Counted from the first letter of the stretch, positions 1-8,962 are shown. The stretch is 64,000 bases of DNA from Meridianimarinicoccus aquatilis (GCF_004358675.1 NZ_SMZO01000017.1:1-64000); one strand, 5' to 3'. Numbers and translations are program-made. Notes: generated from the sequence alone by a model not told the origin.

Positions 1-347
1 GCGACACGCCGCCAATCCTTCAACCTGCCGAACATGATCTCGATCCGGTTGCGCCTCTTGTAGCGGCGCTTGTCGTACTTTACCGGTTTCTTCCGCTGCT
101 TCCGTCCCGGGATGCAGGCGCGTATCCCTCTGTTTTTTAACGCTTCTCTGAACCAATCGGCATCATATCCTCGGTCTCCCAGCAGCCACCCCACCTTTGG
201 CAAACTGCCGACCAGGGCGCGGGCACCGATGTAATCGCTGACCTGTCCTGCCGTGACGAAGAGGTGGAGCGGTCGGCCCTGGCTGTCGCAGACGGCGTGC
301 AGCTTCGTGTTCATGCCGCCTTTGGTTCGACCGATCAGGCGTCCACG
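1..347 (-). CDS. IS5-family transposase, OrfB (C-terminal part, cut by window edge)
   Basis: This is the -1 frame continuation of OrfA, open from the end of OrfA to the window edge. It carries GRTKGGMNTKLHAVCD, the second catalytic aspartate in LLGDRGYDADW, and the signature Y(2)R(3)E(6)K written as YKRRNRIEIMFGRLK, which contains the catalytic glutamate. The slippery stretch is the AAAAAGGGGGG run around 351-358. A -1 slip there would fuse OrfA and OrfB into one transposase, as known for the IS427 group. It has no start codon of its own that I can defend; the true 3' end is outside the window. Confidence 0.8.
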
Positions 348-682
348 CCCCCCTTTTTCACGCCCATGCTGGTCGCTGTTCGGTGGGCTTTGAGATACGT
401 CGCGTCGATCATGACGGTCTTCTTTTCGCCGTGTTCGGCAGCCAGACCTGCCATCATTCGGGCGAAGATACCCTTGTCACTCCACCGCTTCCAACGGTTG
501 TACAGCGTCTTGTGTGGGCCATAGGCCGACGGGGCGTCCCGCCATCGCAACCCATTGCGATTGATGAAAATGATCCCACTCAACACACGTCGGTCATCAA
601 CGCGGGGCTTGCCGTGGGACTTCGGAAAGAAGGGTTCAAGACGCGCCATCTGCGCGTCCGTAAGCCAGAAAAGATCAGACAT
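335..682 (-). CDS. IS5-family transposase, OrfA (N-terminal part)
   Basis: This encodes the N-terminal half of a DDE transposase. It opens with the IS5 N-terminal domain (MSDLFWLTDAQMARLEPFFP), followed by a GLRWRDAP motif and YNRWKRW. Near the end is MIDATYLKAHR, which holds the first catalytic aspartate. The frame stops at 335 after a run of A and G residues, and the rest of the enzyme continues in the -1 frame. I chose the ATG at 682, which has a GAGCGG ribosome site; a GTG two codons upstream is possible. By itself this protein lacks the second D and the E of the catalytic triad. Confidence 0.85.
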   Translation of the reverse strand: MSDLFWLTDAQMARLEPFFPKSHGKPRVDDRRVLSGIIFINRNGLRWRDAPSAYGPHKTLYNRWKRWSDKGIFARMMAGLAAEHGEKKTVMIDATYLKAHRTATSMGVKKGGVDA

Positions 683-744
683 GTTCACCGCTCGTTTTCG
701 AGCCGTGAATCACGCTGCAAAGCGAAGATCAATGGGTCCTGACC

Positions 745-1329
745 CTAGGCTTTTTTGCCCATCTTCCGCACGGCGCCAAGACCAAGCAAACCGGCCCCAA
801 GCATCAATGCAGGCGCAGGAAGCGGGACAGGTGCCGGAGAGGGGTTCGGGCCTGAATATGATGTTACCGACACTGCATCGACGTCATAGCCGTCGGTGCT
901 GGGGCTGCTTCCCGGTGTGGTATCGAGCAGGCGCAACGTATCGAACACGCCAGAGAAGCTGAACACAAAGCCAGCGGACGATGCATTGTCGATCGCACCA
1001 ATGCTTGTGAACGATCCATTCGCCCCAACGAAAACTTCCGCCGTCTCAAGATAGCCTTCGCGTTTGCCAAAGGTCACTTCGTAGCTTGCACCCGGGCCGG
1101 TGAACGTTTCACCAAAGGTAAAGTCGGCAAAGCCGCCCAACCCAAGCGCCATGAACTTGCCATCCGGCGCACCAAGTGCATTCAGTGGATTGTCGCGATC
1201 ATTCGACGACCCAACGGTGCCGTTGTTTGTCCACACAATGTCAGTTGCGTACAGCGTCGCGGCCGACGCAGCGCCGCCAAGCGTCACAGTTGCAAAAGCA
1301 GCAGTCGCCAAGAGGGTTGTGATCTTCAT
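745..1329 (-). CDS. Secreted protein with VPLPA-CTERM sorting signal
   Basis: This is a 194-residue exported protein of unknown function. Residues 1-23 form a signal peptide ending in ASA. The middle (about 24-160) looks like a small beta-rich domain with no motif I recognise. The C-terminus has the tripartite exosortase signal: VPLPAPALMLGAGLLGLGAV, i.e. the VPLPA motif plus a hydrophobic segment, followed by RKMGKK. Such tails (VPLPA-CTERM) are processed by exosortase XrtD in related bacteria. The TAG stop at 745-747 is part of the CTAG where the upstream-described IS element sits, so the reading frame survives intact. Confidence 0.8.
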   Translation of the reverse strand: MKITTLLATAAFATVTLGGAASAATLYATDIVWTNNGTVGSSNDRDNPLNALGAPDGKFMALGLGGFADFTFGETFTGPGASYEVTFGKREGYLETAEVFVGANGSFTSIGAIDNASSAGFVFSFSGVFDTLRLLDTTPGSSPSTDGYDVDAVSVTSYSGPNPSPAPVPLPAPALMLGAGLLGLGAVRKMGKKA

Positions 1330-1454
1330 TGAACCAAATCCTGATAAATAACGTCGCCATACAATTGGCTTGCGATGGCACGGGATACACCGTCACGTGT
1401 GCCGTTTCACGTCGTTTCCCCAAAATAGGTTAACTGATAGATCAACGTTTGGTG

Positions 1455-1907
1455 CTATGGTCTTCCATCCTTTGGGGAGCCCATCACAACCCATGTCGTG
1501 ATGGCGCTGACGTTGGGCACAACACCCAAAACATCCGTATGAAACGCTTTGTAAGCGGCAAGGTCAGCGACCTCGACACGGAGTATGTATTCAATCACAC
1601 CCGTGATGTTGTGGCATTCGACCACTTCGGGTGCGGCTGACATCGCGCGTTCGAACGCCGCCTGCGATGCCTTGGAATGGTCTGATAATCCCACCCCGAT
1701 ATAGGCCAGAAATCCACGTCCCATTGCGACCGGGTTCAGCACAGCGCGATACCCGGAAATCACCCCTTCGCGCTCAAGTTCCTGAACGCGCCGAAGACAG
1801 GCAGAGGCGGATAACCCAACACGCATCGCGAGTTCGGTGTTGCTGATCCGGCCATCTGCAGACAGTTCTCGCAATATTCTGTCGTTGATTTCGTCTCTTT
1901 TCGTCAT
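1455..1907 (-). CDS. Lrp/AsnC family transcriptional regulator
   Basis: A 150-residue feast/famine regulator. The N-terminal winged helix-turn-helix (INDRILRELSADGRISNTELAMRVGLSASACLRRV) is followed by the RAM ligand-sensing domain, which ends in the conserved ISAITTWVVMGSPK type. An in-frame extension reaches 1970, but the ATG at 1907 (MTKRDEINDRIL) matches the family length. The gene diverges from a LysE-type amino acid exporter 126 bases away. That arrangement is typical of an Lrp-like protein that senses an amino acid and controls its exporter. The effector cannot be read from the sequence. Confidence 0.9.
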   Translation of the reverse strand: MTKRDEINDRILRELSADGRISNTELAMRVGLSASACLRRVQELEREGVISGYRAVLNPVAMGRGFLAYIGVGLSDHSKASQAAFERAMSAAPEVVECHNITGVIEYILRVEVADLAAYKAFHTDVLGVVPNVSAITTWVVMGSPKDGRP

Positions 1908-2033
1908 TACTTCACTATTCTCTTCTGGTTGCCGCATATTTGACGGCACATTGCGCCCTACTTGTGTCAATCATGGCAAAGACGGCGTCACAAGCGCAGA
2001 CTTGTGAAGCCGTGACGTCGAAACCACGGTAAG

Positions 2034-2624
2034 ATGATGACACTTGAGATTTTCGCCGCACTTTGCAGCTTTGCGCTGGTCAGTTCGATCACTCCGGGGC
2101 CGAACAACCTTATGCTGATGGCATCGGGTGTGAATTTCGGCCTGCGCCGCACCCTGCCGCATCTGCTAGGTGTCGCTCTTGGGTTCACCGCGATGGTCGC
2201 GTTGGTCGGTGCTGGGGTAACCCGCGCCTTTGATGCGATCCCGGCGCTTGAAACGGCCTTGCGGGTGGGATGCCTTGCATACATCTTGTGGATGGCTTGG
2301 AAACTGGTGCGTACCGCAGGGTTAGCAGAAGCGGGGCGCGCGGCCTCGCCAATGACCTTTTTGCAGGCGGCTGGATTTCAGTGGGTCAATCCCAAGGCTT
2401 GGGCCATGGCGTTGACAGCGGTTACCGCATACGCGCCTGACAGAACACTTGCCGCTGTTGGCATTGTTGCGGTGGTGTTTGGCATGGTGAACCTTCCGTC
2501 AATCATGGTCTGGGTCTTGATGGGCCTGCGGTTAAGGGGCTGGCTTGCGATCCCGGGGCGGCTTCGCGTTTTCAACGTGACCATGGCCGTTCTGCTGGTT
2601 GGTTCGGTGTTTCCGATGCTGTAA
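2034..2624 (+). CDS. LysE/RhtB family amino acid exporter
   Basis: A 196-residue inner-membrane protein of the LysE superfamily, which exports amino acids using the proton gradient. It has the family-defining N-terminal motif SSITPGPNNLMLMASGVNFG near residue 20, the GFQWVNPKAWAMAL motif near residue 115, and about six hydrophobic segments. The length matches the family (about 200). It is divergent from an Lrp/AsnC regulator, which probably controls it. Substrate specificity (lysine, threonine, homoserine lactone, leucine and so on) cannot be assigned from sequence alone. Confidence 0.9.
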   Translation: MMTLEIFAALCSFALVSSITPGPNNLMLMASGVNFGLRRTLPHLLGVALGFTAMVALVGAGVTRAFDAIPALETALRVGCLAYILWMAWKLVRTAGLAEAGRAASPMTFLQAAGFQWVNPKAWAMALTAVTAYAPDRTLAAVGIVAVVFGMVNLPSIMVWVLMGLRLRGWLAIPGRLRVFNVTMAVLLVGSVFPML

Positions 2625-2631
2625 AGCGAAA

Positions 2632-2655
2632 CGGGCCGCCCTATTGGACGGCCCG
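2632..2655. terminator. Hairpin between convergent LysE and YceI genes
   Basis: CGGGCCG (2632-2638) pairs with CGGCCCG (2649-2655), with partial pairing inside the loop. It lies in the 53-base gap between two convergent genes and could end transcription from either side. No clear T-run follows, so the call is moderate. Confidence 0.5.
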
Positions 2656-2677
2656 ATGCATGAAATTGATTGGAAAA

Positions 2678-3268
2678 TCAGGATGCTTCGCCTGCCAACT
2701 CTGCTTCAATCGAGATCACGACTTCGACCTCATCAGACACGAAAGGTGCAAACGCTTCGACGCCGTAATCGCTGCGCAACAAGGTGGTCGTCGCGTTGAA
2801 CCCAAGCCAAGGCTTGCTTGCCATTGGATGCGTATCCGCTTTGTTCAGGACTGTATCCAGAACGACTTCTTTGGTTACGCCGTTCAGCGTCAGATCGCCC
2901 GTGATTAGCGCAGTTGCGTCGCCGGTCACCTCGATCCCAGTGGACACAAAGGTCACTTGCTCTTCGTCACCGGACGCATCGAAGAAGTCACCGGACATAA
3001 AGTGACTATCGCGCGCTTCCCAGCCTGTGAACATGCTGGTTACGGGCATCGACACTTTTACCGACGAATTGGCTGGGTCGGCTTCGTCGAACTGGATCGT
3101 CCCGGCAAATCCCGAAAACATGCCATAGGTGGTCGAAAAGCCAAGGTGGTTGTAGCTGAACAAGATTTGGCTGTGGCTGCTGTCGAGCGTGTATTCCACC
3201 GGCTCTGCCAGAGCAGGGGCCGACATCAGACCAAGACCAAGTGCAGCGGCGATAAGCGTGGATTTCAT
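2678..3268 (-). CDS. YceI family periplasmic protein
   Basis: A 196-residue secreted lipocalin-like protein. Residues 1-21 are a signal peptide ending ALA. The mature part starts EPVEYTLDSSHSQILFSYNHLG, the YceI hallmark, and continues with the repeated beta-strand pattern, including LITGDLTLNGVTKEV. YceI proteins bind isoprenoid-like lipids in a beta-barrel; the role here (stress, lipid binding) is not defined by context. The length is normal. It is convergent with LysE and divergent from rpsF. Confidence 0.9.
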   Translation of the reverse strand: MKSTLIAAALGLGLMSAPALAEPVEYTLDSSHSQILFSYNHLGFSTTYGMFSGFAGTIQFDEADPANSSVKVSMPVTSMFTGWEARDSHFMSGDFFDASGDEEQVTFVSTGIEVTGDATALITGDLTLNGVTKEVVLDTVLNKADTHPMASKPWLGFNATTTLLRSDYGVEAFAPFVSDEVEVVISIEAELAGEAS

Positions 3269-3423
3269 GAGTCCGTTCCTTGCGTTTCAAACAGCACGCG
3301 GTGCAGTCCGCGCTCGAAACTACATGTCGGTTGATTTGACGCGAAAACAACTCCGCGAAAACTCACATTGACCGTTCATCACCGAACATTTTGGAAGCCC
3401 GCCAAACTAGGGCAACAACCAAC

Positions 3424-3456
3424 GCGGCTTGCATCAGCCGCGAAGCTCTGTATAAG
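3424..3456 (+). promoter_or_regulatory. Probable promoter of rpsF-rpsR-rplI with an overlapping dyad
   Basis: A -35-like TTGCAT (3429-3434) and a -10-like TATAAG (3451-3456) are 16 bases apart, about 100 bases before rpsF. A perfect dyad GCGGCT-N6-AGCCGC (3424-3441) covers the -35 element and could be an operator or a hairpin. The rest of the 3269-3556 gap shows nothing else that I can support. Confidence 0.45.
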
Positions 3457-3556
3457 GCCGCATCTTCCGCAATTTGCAACTTGGCGCAGTCTCTCGTGGA
3501 CGGGCGCGGAAGCTTTAGCCCGACCTTTGAAATGCGCCCTCTGAAAAGGAGCCGAT

Positions 3557-3931
3557 ATGCCGCTTTACGAGCATGTCTTCATTTCCCGCCAGGACCTGTC
3601 GAACACGCAGGCCGAGGGCCTTGTCGAACACTTCACCACAGTCCTCGCGGACAACGGCGGAAAAGTCGTTGAGAACGAGTACTGGGGCGTCAAGACGATG
3701 GCCTACAAGATCAACAAGAACCGCAAGGGCCACTATGCCTTTCTGAAAACCGACGCGCCTGCTTCGGCCGTTCAGGAAATGGAACGCCTGATGCGCCTGC
3801 ATGACGACGTAATGCGCGTTCTGACCATCCGGGTCGACGAACACGCCGAAGGTCCGTCGGTACAGATGCAAAAGCGTGACGAACGCAGTGACCGTGGCGA
3901 CCGCGGTGACCGCGGCGACCGTCGTCGTTGA
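3557..3931 (+). CDS. rpsF: 30S ribosomal protein S6
   Basis: A small-subunit ribosomal protein that binds S18 on the 30S platform. It starts [15 protein letters not shown] and has the S6 signature [20 protein letters not shown] at about residues 43-62. The body ends near residue 110 and is followed by a charged tail of DRGD repeats ([14 protein letters not shown]), typical of alphaproteobacterial S6 but disordered. It is first in the rpsF-rpsR-rplI operon; rpsR follows after 26 bases. The ribosome site AAAGGAG sits 6 bases before the ATG. Confidence 0.98.
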   Translation: MPLYEHVFISRQDLSNTQAEGLVEHFTTVLADNGGKVVENEYWGVKTMAYKINKNRKGHYAFLKTDAPASAVQEMERLMRLHDDVMRVLTIRVDEHAEGPSVQMQKRDERSDRGDRGDRGDRRR

Positions 3932-3957
3932 TCGAGATAGGGAAAGGAACCTAAAAC

Positions 3958-4185
3958 ATGGCTACAAAACCATTTTTCCGCCGCCGCAAGGTCTGCCCGT
4001 TCTCCGGCGACAACGCACCCGCAATCGACTACAAGGACACACGTCTGCTGCAACGCTACATCTCTGAGCGTGGCAAGATCGTTCCGTCGCGGATCACCGC
4101 CGTGTCGTCCAAAAAGCAGCGTGAACTGTCCCGTGCGATCAAGCGCGCGCGTTTCCTCGCCCTGCTGCCCTATGCTGTGAAGTAA
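3958..4185 (+). CDS. rpsR: 30S ribosomal protein S18
   Basis: A 75-residue small-subunit protein that forms a heterodimer with S6. It has the expected order: a basic N-terminus ([12 protein letters not shown]), then [25 protein letters not shown], then the conserved [21 protein letters not shown] end. Length is normal. It lies between rpsF and rplI with short spacers (26 and 12 bases), so the three are surely co-transcribed. Confidence 0.98.
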   Translation: MATKPFFRRRKVCPFSGDNAPAIDYKDTRLLQRYISERGKIVPSRITAVSSKKQRELSRAIKRARFLALLPYAVK

Positions 4186-4197
4186 GGAACGCATCAG

Positions 4198-4812
4198 ATG
4201 GATATCATTCTTCTCGAACGCGTGGCCAAGCTTGGTCAGATGGGCGAAGTCGTCTCCGTAAAGGAAGGCTACGCCCGCAACTTCCTGCTGCCCCAAGGCA
4301 AAGCCCTTCGTGTGAACCCGACCAACCTGGCCCGGTTCGAAGAGCAAAAGGCACAACTGGAAGCGCACAACCTTGAAACCCGCAAGGAAGCAGAAGCGCT
4401 TGGCGCAAAGCTGGACGGCGAATCGTTCATCGTGATCCGGTCGGCTTCCGACTCGGGCGCGCTCTACGGTTCGGTCAGCACGCGCGACGCAGCAGAAGCC
4501 GCAACCGACGCTGGTTTCACCCTTGATCGCAAGCAGGTCTTCCTGACCCGCCCAATCAAGGATCTGGGTTTGCACGACGTTGTCGTGAAACTGCACCCGG
4601 AAGTCGAAGTCACGATCTCGCTCAACGTCGCGCGCTCGCCCGAAGAGGCAGAACTGCAGGCATCGGGCAAGTCGATCCAGGAACTGGCAGCCGAAGAAGA
4701 AGCGGCAGCTGATTTCGAGATCGCGGAACTGTTCGACGATATTGGCGGCGCAGCTGTTGATGACGACGAAAGCGGCGACGACACGCCCCAGCCGGATGTT
4801 GACGAACGCTGA
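4198..4812 (+). CDS. rplI: 50S ribosomal protein L9
   Basis: Large-subunit protein L9, binding 23S rRNA at the L1 stalk base. The N-terminal domain ([30 protein letters not shown]) carries the S/L9 signature and is joined by a long helix to the C-terminal domain, which ends near residue 145. Residues about 150-204 are an extra acidic, low-complexity tail ([27 protein letters not shown]). The protein is 204 residues against about 150 in E. coli; the tail is common in alphaproteobacteria. It is the last gene of the operon before a strong terminator. Confidence 0.97.
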   Translation: MDIILLERVAKLGQMGEVVSVKEGYARNFLLPQGKALRVNPTNLARFEEQKAQLEAHNLETRKEAEALGAKLDGESFIVIRSASDSGALYGSVSTRDAAEAATDAGFTLDRKQVFLTRPIKDLGLHDVVVKLHPEVEVTISLNVARSPEEAELQASGKSIQELAAEEEAAADFEIAELFDDIGGAAVDDDESGDDTPQPDVDER

Positions 4813-4837
4813 TCGCTTTTTGCGTATGAATTGGAAA

Positions 4838-4866
4838 GGGCCGCAGCATCTGCCGCGGCCCTTTTT
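4838..4866 (+). terminator. Rho-independent terminator after rplI
   Basis: GGGCCGC (4838-4844) pairs with GCGGCCC (4855-4861), with a 10-base loop and a following run of five T. It is 25 bases after the rplI stop and also faces the 3' end of the opposite-strand esterase gene. Confidence 0.9.
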
Positions 4867-4882
4867 CGTTGTTCTGTTGAGT

Positions 4883-5713
4883 TTATTTCAACGGCAGCGC
4901 ATTCAACCAGTCGACGGCCATTTCGGCCCACCCCTCTGGCACGAGATGTCCACCGGGATGGAGCGCGAGCTCTAACGCACTTTCTTCGCTGCACTCTGTC
5001 CAAGCCCGGTTCCAGAACGGGCCTTTCGTATCGAACGCCGTCGCCCGCAAGCCGGCGCAACCGTTCGCCTCGCGCCATGTGGACATGGCGTGAAAGACAT
5101 CCCCTTGAAAGATCTGTCCGTTTCTAAGCGGCCGCCCTTCAAGCGGCACGGTGCCGTCTGTCCAGCCATGCGTGTGCAACAATCGCACAGGCCCGGCGCA
5201 GTTTTCTGGCTGGGGTCGCCAAAAACTCCCTGCAACAGGCAGGTACGCCGTGAAGGCATCAGGATCGGCGCAGGCAATATAACTCGCCATTGATCCCCCG
5301 ATGGAATAGCCGCCGAGATAGATGCGGTCAGGGTCCAGCGCGAAACGCGCAACAGCATCGCCGCGCACTTCGGTCAAGAACGCGGCTTCGTTGCGCCGCG
5401 ACGGGCGATTTGGCATGAATGACCACCCACCGCCTTCGGCACCATCGCGGCCCCGTCCGTTCGGGGCAATGACGGCAAAGCCCTGTGCCAACAATGCATC
5501 GGTCACGCGGGCGTTGTTGATCATCGCCATCGCGTTGGCGCCGTAACCGTGCAGAAACATAACGGCTGGCGGCGTTTCCACACCACCCGGCACTCGAACG
5601 TAGTACGTGCCCTGAGACGTTTCACAAGCCGCCATATCCTTTTCCGTGCACGCAGTGGCAGGCAAAGCCGCGATTGATGCAAACACGCCAAGGCCGAAGG
5701 TCAAGCCGCGCAT
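4883..5713 (-). CDS. Secreted alpha/beta hydrolase, PHB depolymerase/feruloyl esterase (LpqC) type
   Basis: A 276-residue exported esterase-like enzyme. It has a signal peptide of about 20 residues ending LPATAC; the cysteine makes a weak lipobox, so it may be a lipoprotein. The oxyanion region is VMFLHGYGAN (residues about 50-59), the nucleophile elbow GGYSIGG fits GxSxG, the acid is probably in HGWTDGTVP, and the histidine is likely in LHPGGH near the end. This is the COG3509 family, which cleaves polyester or feruloyl esters; the substrate is unknown. It ends 9 bases before the YHS gene on the same strand, suggesting co-transcription. Confidence 0.8.
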   Translation of the reverse strand: MRGLTFGLGVFASIAALPATACTEKDMAACETSQGTYYVRVPGGVETPPAVMFLHGYGANAMAMINNARVTDALLAQGFAVIAPNGRGRDGAEGGGWSFMPNRPSRRNEAAFLTEVRGDAVARFALDPDRIYLGGYSIGGSMASYIACADPDAFTAYLPVAGSFWRPQPENCAGPVRLLHTHGWTDGTVPLEGRPLRNGQIFQGDVFHAMSTWREANGCAGLRATAFDTKGPFWNRAWTECSEESALELALHPGGHLVPEGWAEMAVDWLNALPLK

Positions 5714-5722
5714 TCCGGCGGC

Positions 5723-6244
5723 CTAGTTCGCAATGGGGCCGGTCGCCCGGAACCGCGGCACGCTGTCATCCGAGGCGGCCTTGCTTTCCAGGTCCGGCCA
5801 GTTCGACCTGGCGCTTTGCTCGTATCCGGGAATGTCGCGTTCCCATTTCTTAGCCACACCTTTGGTGATGTTCAGATACAGGCGATCATCCACGATACGC
5901 CACAGCGTCGGGTTGGCGGGAACCTTTGCATCGCCCGCCACACCAAAGGCGCAGTGGCCGTCGTATTGTGGGGCGTACCGATCTGGATTGGCTAAAAACG
6001 CTTCGCGATTTTCGGCTGTGGAAAAGGCGAACGTCGCGCCGTTATGCTCTGCCGTGATATCCGCGCGACCAAGCATCGGCTCTGGTTGAGCATCCCCAAT
6101 CGGGGCTTGTTCAAGATCAAAATAAGATACGACATCATAGCCGGACACAGCAAAGCCAGTGTCATCAACATATTGCGGCCCGGCCAGAACCGGACCAGCG
6201 ATGAGAAGTGCGGCCGCTGTGGCCAAAAGACGTGCTCGGATCAT
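5723..6244 (-). CDS. Periplasmic YHS-domain protein
   Basis: A 173-residue secreted protein. I start it at the ATG at 6244 ([21 protein letters not shown]), preceded by GGGAG; the open frame extends further but without support. The signal peptide is followed by a YHS-like domain: [14 protein letters not shown], then [32 protein letters not shown], where the FxSxENRxxFxxxPxxYxPxY...C pattern is the hallmark. YHS domains are thought to bind metals. It precedes the esterase gene by 9 bases. Function is unassigned. Confidence 0.85.
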   Translation of the reverse strand: MIRARLLATAAALLIAGPVLAGPQYVDDTGFAVSGYDVVSYFDLEQAPIGDAQPEPMLGRADITAEHNGATFAFSTAENREAFLANPDRYAPQYDGHCAFGVAGDAKVPANPTLWRIVDDRLYLNITKGVAKKWERDIPGYEQSARSNWPDLESKAASDDSVPRFRATGPIAN

Positions 6245-6420
6245 GTGAAACTCCCTTGGTGATCGAAAAGACGCTACCCGCTGCGACGCAATCGGGCATC
6301 CCCAGTTCGCAACAAGGTGATCTGGCGTGTCCGAAGCTTCGTGCAACGCAGAATGCATGCTTGAGCCTGACCCGGCAGAGCACTAAAAGGCAGGCTGACA
6401 CCGATGAAGGACGCCGTGCC

Positions 6421-7935
6421 ATGCTCGATCTGACTTATGAAACGCCAAAGCCCAAGGTCATCGCCGGGGCGAAGCATGATTGGGAACTGGTGATCGGGTT
6501 GGAAGTGCACGCGCAGGTGTCTTCCAAAGCAAAGCTGTTTTCTGGAGCGTCCACGCAATTTGGTGCTGAGCCCAATTCCAACGTGGCCTTCGTGGATGCA
6601 GGCATGCCCGGCATGCTTCCCGTTATCAACGAAGGTTGCGTTGCCTTGGCGGTCAAGACCGGTCTGGGCTTGAAGGCAGAGATCAACCTGACCTCGGCCT
6701 TCGACCGCAAGAACTATTTCTACCCCGATCTGCCGCAAGGGTATCAGATCAGCCAGTTATATCACCCAATCGTTGGCGAAGGCGAAGTGCTGGTTGATAT
6801 GGGCCCCGGCGTCGCGCGGCTGGTCCGGATCGAGCGTATCCATCTGGAACAAGACGCAGGCAAATCGATCCACGATATGGACCCGACCATGTCATTTGTG
6901 GACCTCAACCGCACAGGCGTGGCTTTGATGGAAATCGTGTCGCGCCCCGACATTCGCGGGCCGGAAGAAGCCGCCGCCTATGTTGGGAAGCTGCGCCAGA
7001 TCCTGCGCTACCTCGGCACATGCGATGGCAACATGCAAAACGGCAACCTGCGGGCAGACGTTAACGTGTCGGTGTGCCGTCCCGGCGCATATGAGCGGTA
7101 TCAGGAAACGCAGGATTTCGGCCACCTCGGAACGCGCTGCGAGATCAAGAACATGAACTCCATGCGGTTCATTCAGGCCGCTATCGACTATGAAGCCCGC
7201 CGCCAGATCGCCATTCTGGAGGACGGCGGTAGCATCGTGCAAGAAACGCGCCTGTATGATCCCGACAAGGGCGAGACGCGGTCAATGCGGTCGAAAGAGG
7301 AAGCACATGATTATCGCTACTTCCCCTGCCCTGACCTTCTGCCGCTTGAGATCGAACAAGCGTGGGTCGATGACATCGCCGCCTCGCTGCCGGAATTGCC
7401 GGATGAAAAGCGCGCCCGCTTCGTGACGGCCTTCGGGCTGAGTGAATATGATGCATCGGTCCTGACCGCTGAAGTCGAATCAGCCGCCTATTTCGAAGCT
7501 GTCGCGGAAGGGCGCGACGGCAAGATGGCGGCAAACTGGGTCATCAACGAATTATTCGGACGTCTGAAAAAAGACGATGATCGCGCGATTACAGATAGCC
7601 CGGTCAGTCCGGCCCAACTTGGCGGCATCATCGAATTGATCACCAAGGGCGATATTTCAGGCAAGATCGCGAAGGATTTGTTTGAAATCGTCTATACCGA
7701 AGGCGGCGATCCGGCCAAGATCGTCGAAGACCGCGGCATGAAACAGGTCACCGACACGGGCGCGATCGAAGCAGCGGTGGACAAGGTCATCGCTGAAAAC
7801 CCTGCGCAAGTTGAAAAAGCCAAAGCGAACCCGAAACTGGCAGGCTGGTTTGTTGGTCAGGTCATGAAGGCAACAGGCGGCAAGGCGAACCCGAAGGCCG
7901 TCAACGAACTGGTGGCGGCCAAACTGGGTCTGTGA
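6421..7935 (+). CDS. gatB: Aspartyl/glutamyl-tRNA(Asn/Gln) amidotransferase subunit B
   Basis: Subunit B of the GatCAB transamidase, which converts Glu-tRNA(Gln) and Asp-tRNA(Asn) to the cognate amides. The ATG at 6421 gives 504 residues, the usual length; an upstream in-frame ATG adds unrelated sequence. Motifs: [37 protein letters not shown], the kinase-like [25 protein letters not shown], and a C-terminal YqeY/GatB tail domain (from about residue 350). gatA and gatC are not in the window. It is followed after 4 bases by two tiny membrane-protein genes. Confidence 0.97.
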   Translation: MLDLTYETPKPKVIAGAKHDWELVIGLEVHAQVSSKAKLFSGASTQFGAEPNSNVAFVDAGMPGMLPVINEGCVALAVKTGLGLKAEINLTSAFDRKNYFYPDLPQGYQISQLYHPIVGEGEVLVDMGPGVARLVRIERIHLEQDAGKSIHDMDPTMSFVDLNRTGVALMEIVSRPDIRGPEEAAAYVGKLRQILRYLGTCDGNMQNGNLRADVNVSVCRPGAYERYQETQDFGHLGTRCEIKNMNSMRFIQAAIDYEARRQIAILEDGGSIVQETRLYDPDKGETRSMRSKEEAHDYRYFPCPDLLPLEIEQAWVDDIAASLPELPDEKRARFVTAFGLSEYDASVLTAEVESAAYFEAVAEGRDGKMAANWVINELFGRLKKDDDRAITDSPVSPAQLGGIIELITKGDISGKIAKDLFEIVYTEGGDPAKIVEDRGMKQVTDTGAIEAAVDKVIAENPAQVEKAKANPKLAGWFVGQVMKATGGKANPKAVNELVAAKLGL

Positions 7936-7939
7936 TCCG

Positions 7940-8170
7940 ATGGGAAGCCTGCGTCGTGCTGTTGCGATCCACAATGAACGGGTCAAATTGTTCTCAGGCT
8001 TCTTAAATGCTATTGGGCTGGGGCTGATTGGTTTCGCGGTTTTGCGGCCGCTGACACTGAATTTCGCTGAAGCCTCCAGTCTGACATTCATCTGGGGGCT
8101 TGCGGGGCTTTTCCTGCACGGCATTTCACACTATGTATTGCGTATGCTCAGAACGGAGGACAACACATGA
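7940..8170 (+). CDS. Small two-helix membrane protein, unknown
   Basis: A 76-residue protein starting 4 bases after gatB. It has two hydrophobic segments (about residues 20-38 and 46-66) separated by NFAEASS, and basic ends, so it is probably a hairpin in the inner membrane. It overlaps the next small gene by an ATGA, pointing to translational coupling. I do not recognise a family. Confidence 0.65.
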   Translation: MGSLRRAVAIHNERVKLFSGFLNAIGLGLIGFAVLRPLTLNFAEASSLTFIWGLAGLFLHGISHYVLRMLRTEDNT

Positions 8171-8292
8171 CCGCCTTCGAAATCGCCGTCCCGCTTGTGG
8201 CGCTGTCCGTCGCTGTCTGCGGCGTCTACTTGCTTAGACGTGAAGCCGCCCATATCGACGAACGCAAACGCACGTCACATCCAGCCGAATAG
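8167..8292 (+). CDS. 41-residue single-pass membrane microprotein, unknown
   Basis: The ATG at 8167 overlaps the stop codon of the previous gene. The product is a single transmembrane helix (IAVPLVALSVAVCGVYLL, residues 6-23) followed by a charged tail (RREAAHIDERKR). The coupled start and hydrophobic-then-basic layout support a real gene. No function can be inferred beyond membership in the gatB-downstream unit. Confidence 0.55.
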   Translation: MTAFEIAVPLVALSVAVCGVYLLRREAAHIDERKRTSHPAE

Positions 8293-8368
8293 AAGTATCC
8301 TGCGGAAGTGGGGTACTGTGCGGCAACTTCACACTCGGTGAGCGACCGGGCACAGCGAATAAAAGACA

Positions 8369-8731
8369 TCAACTTTCCGATGTTTGCACGAGCGTGACTG
8401 TTCGCCCATCCGATGCAGCCCGATAGCAACGTCGATCCATTGCGCGCCGAACATCTTCGCTTCGCATGGATGTACAGAACAATCCGCGCCGATATTCCCA
8501 AGACCCGACAAACGGAACGCCCAAATGCGTGCCGACCAACGCCCCCCCCTCGGCCACGGTGACATCCACGCCCTCGCCGCGCAATGTGTGTCCTACGATT
8601 GCGTTGTTAAAGGCACGTCGTCTTTCAAGGCTTTCGGCAGTTTCACCGACCGATCCATAACTCGACACGTCCGGGTTACCGCAGGCGGAGAGCAGCACAA
8701 TCATACCCAGAACACTACAAATAGTACGCAT
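8369..8731 (-). CDS. Small lipoprotein, unknown
   Basis: A 120-residue predicted lipoprotein starting at the ATG at 8731 (MRTICSVLGMIVLLSACGNP), with a standard lipobox LSAC. The mature part has a beta-rich stretch (VGHTLRGEGVDVTVAEGG, GTHLGVPFVGSW) and two further cysteines (GLFCTSM, RRCYRA) that could form a disulfide. It stands alone on the minus strand. No family is recognised. Confidence 0.65.
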   Translation of the reverse strand: MRTICSVLGMIVLLSACGNPDVSSYGSVGETAESLERRRAFNNAIVGHTLRGEGVDVTVAEGGALVGTHLGVPFVGSWEYRRGLFCTSMRSEDVRRAMDRRCYRAASDGRTVTLVQTSES

Positions 8732-8962
8732 CGTGACCGTACCTCGCACGCAATCTACTGCCCTCCGCCCTAATGCATCTTAGCGGATTTAGGCCATTTC
8801 CGGTCAGCATCCGACAAAAGGGTTAACTCCGTACTACGCGCATGCCTGTTGCACCTGAGTGACGCTGACGCGATCCTTGCTCGCACCAATGCACCCGGCC
8901 CTTTGCCAAAGCACTGCTCCCGTCGTAAGCCATTGTCCAAGTTGATCGAAATGGGGTCCCAG

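Larger units (their letters stand above)
1..744 (-). mobile_element. IS5-family insertion sequence, right part (left end outside window)
   Basis: The minus strand encodes an IS5-family transposase split into two frames. The right end lies just before a CTAG at 745-748. Next to it, read on the minus strand, is the palindromic tip GGGTCAGGACCC followed by ATTGATC, which fits an IS terminal repeat. CTAG or TA target duplications are usual in the IS427 subgroup of IS5; the matching left end is outside the window, so the duplication cannot be confirmed. Insertion is directly against the stop codon of the next gene. Confidence 0.85.
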
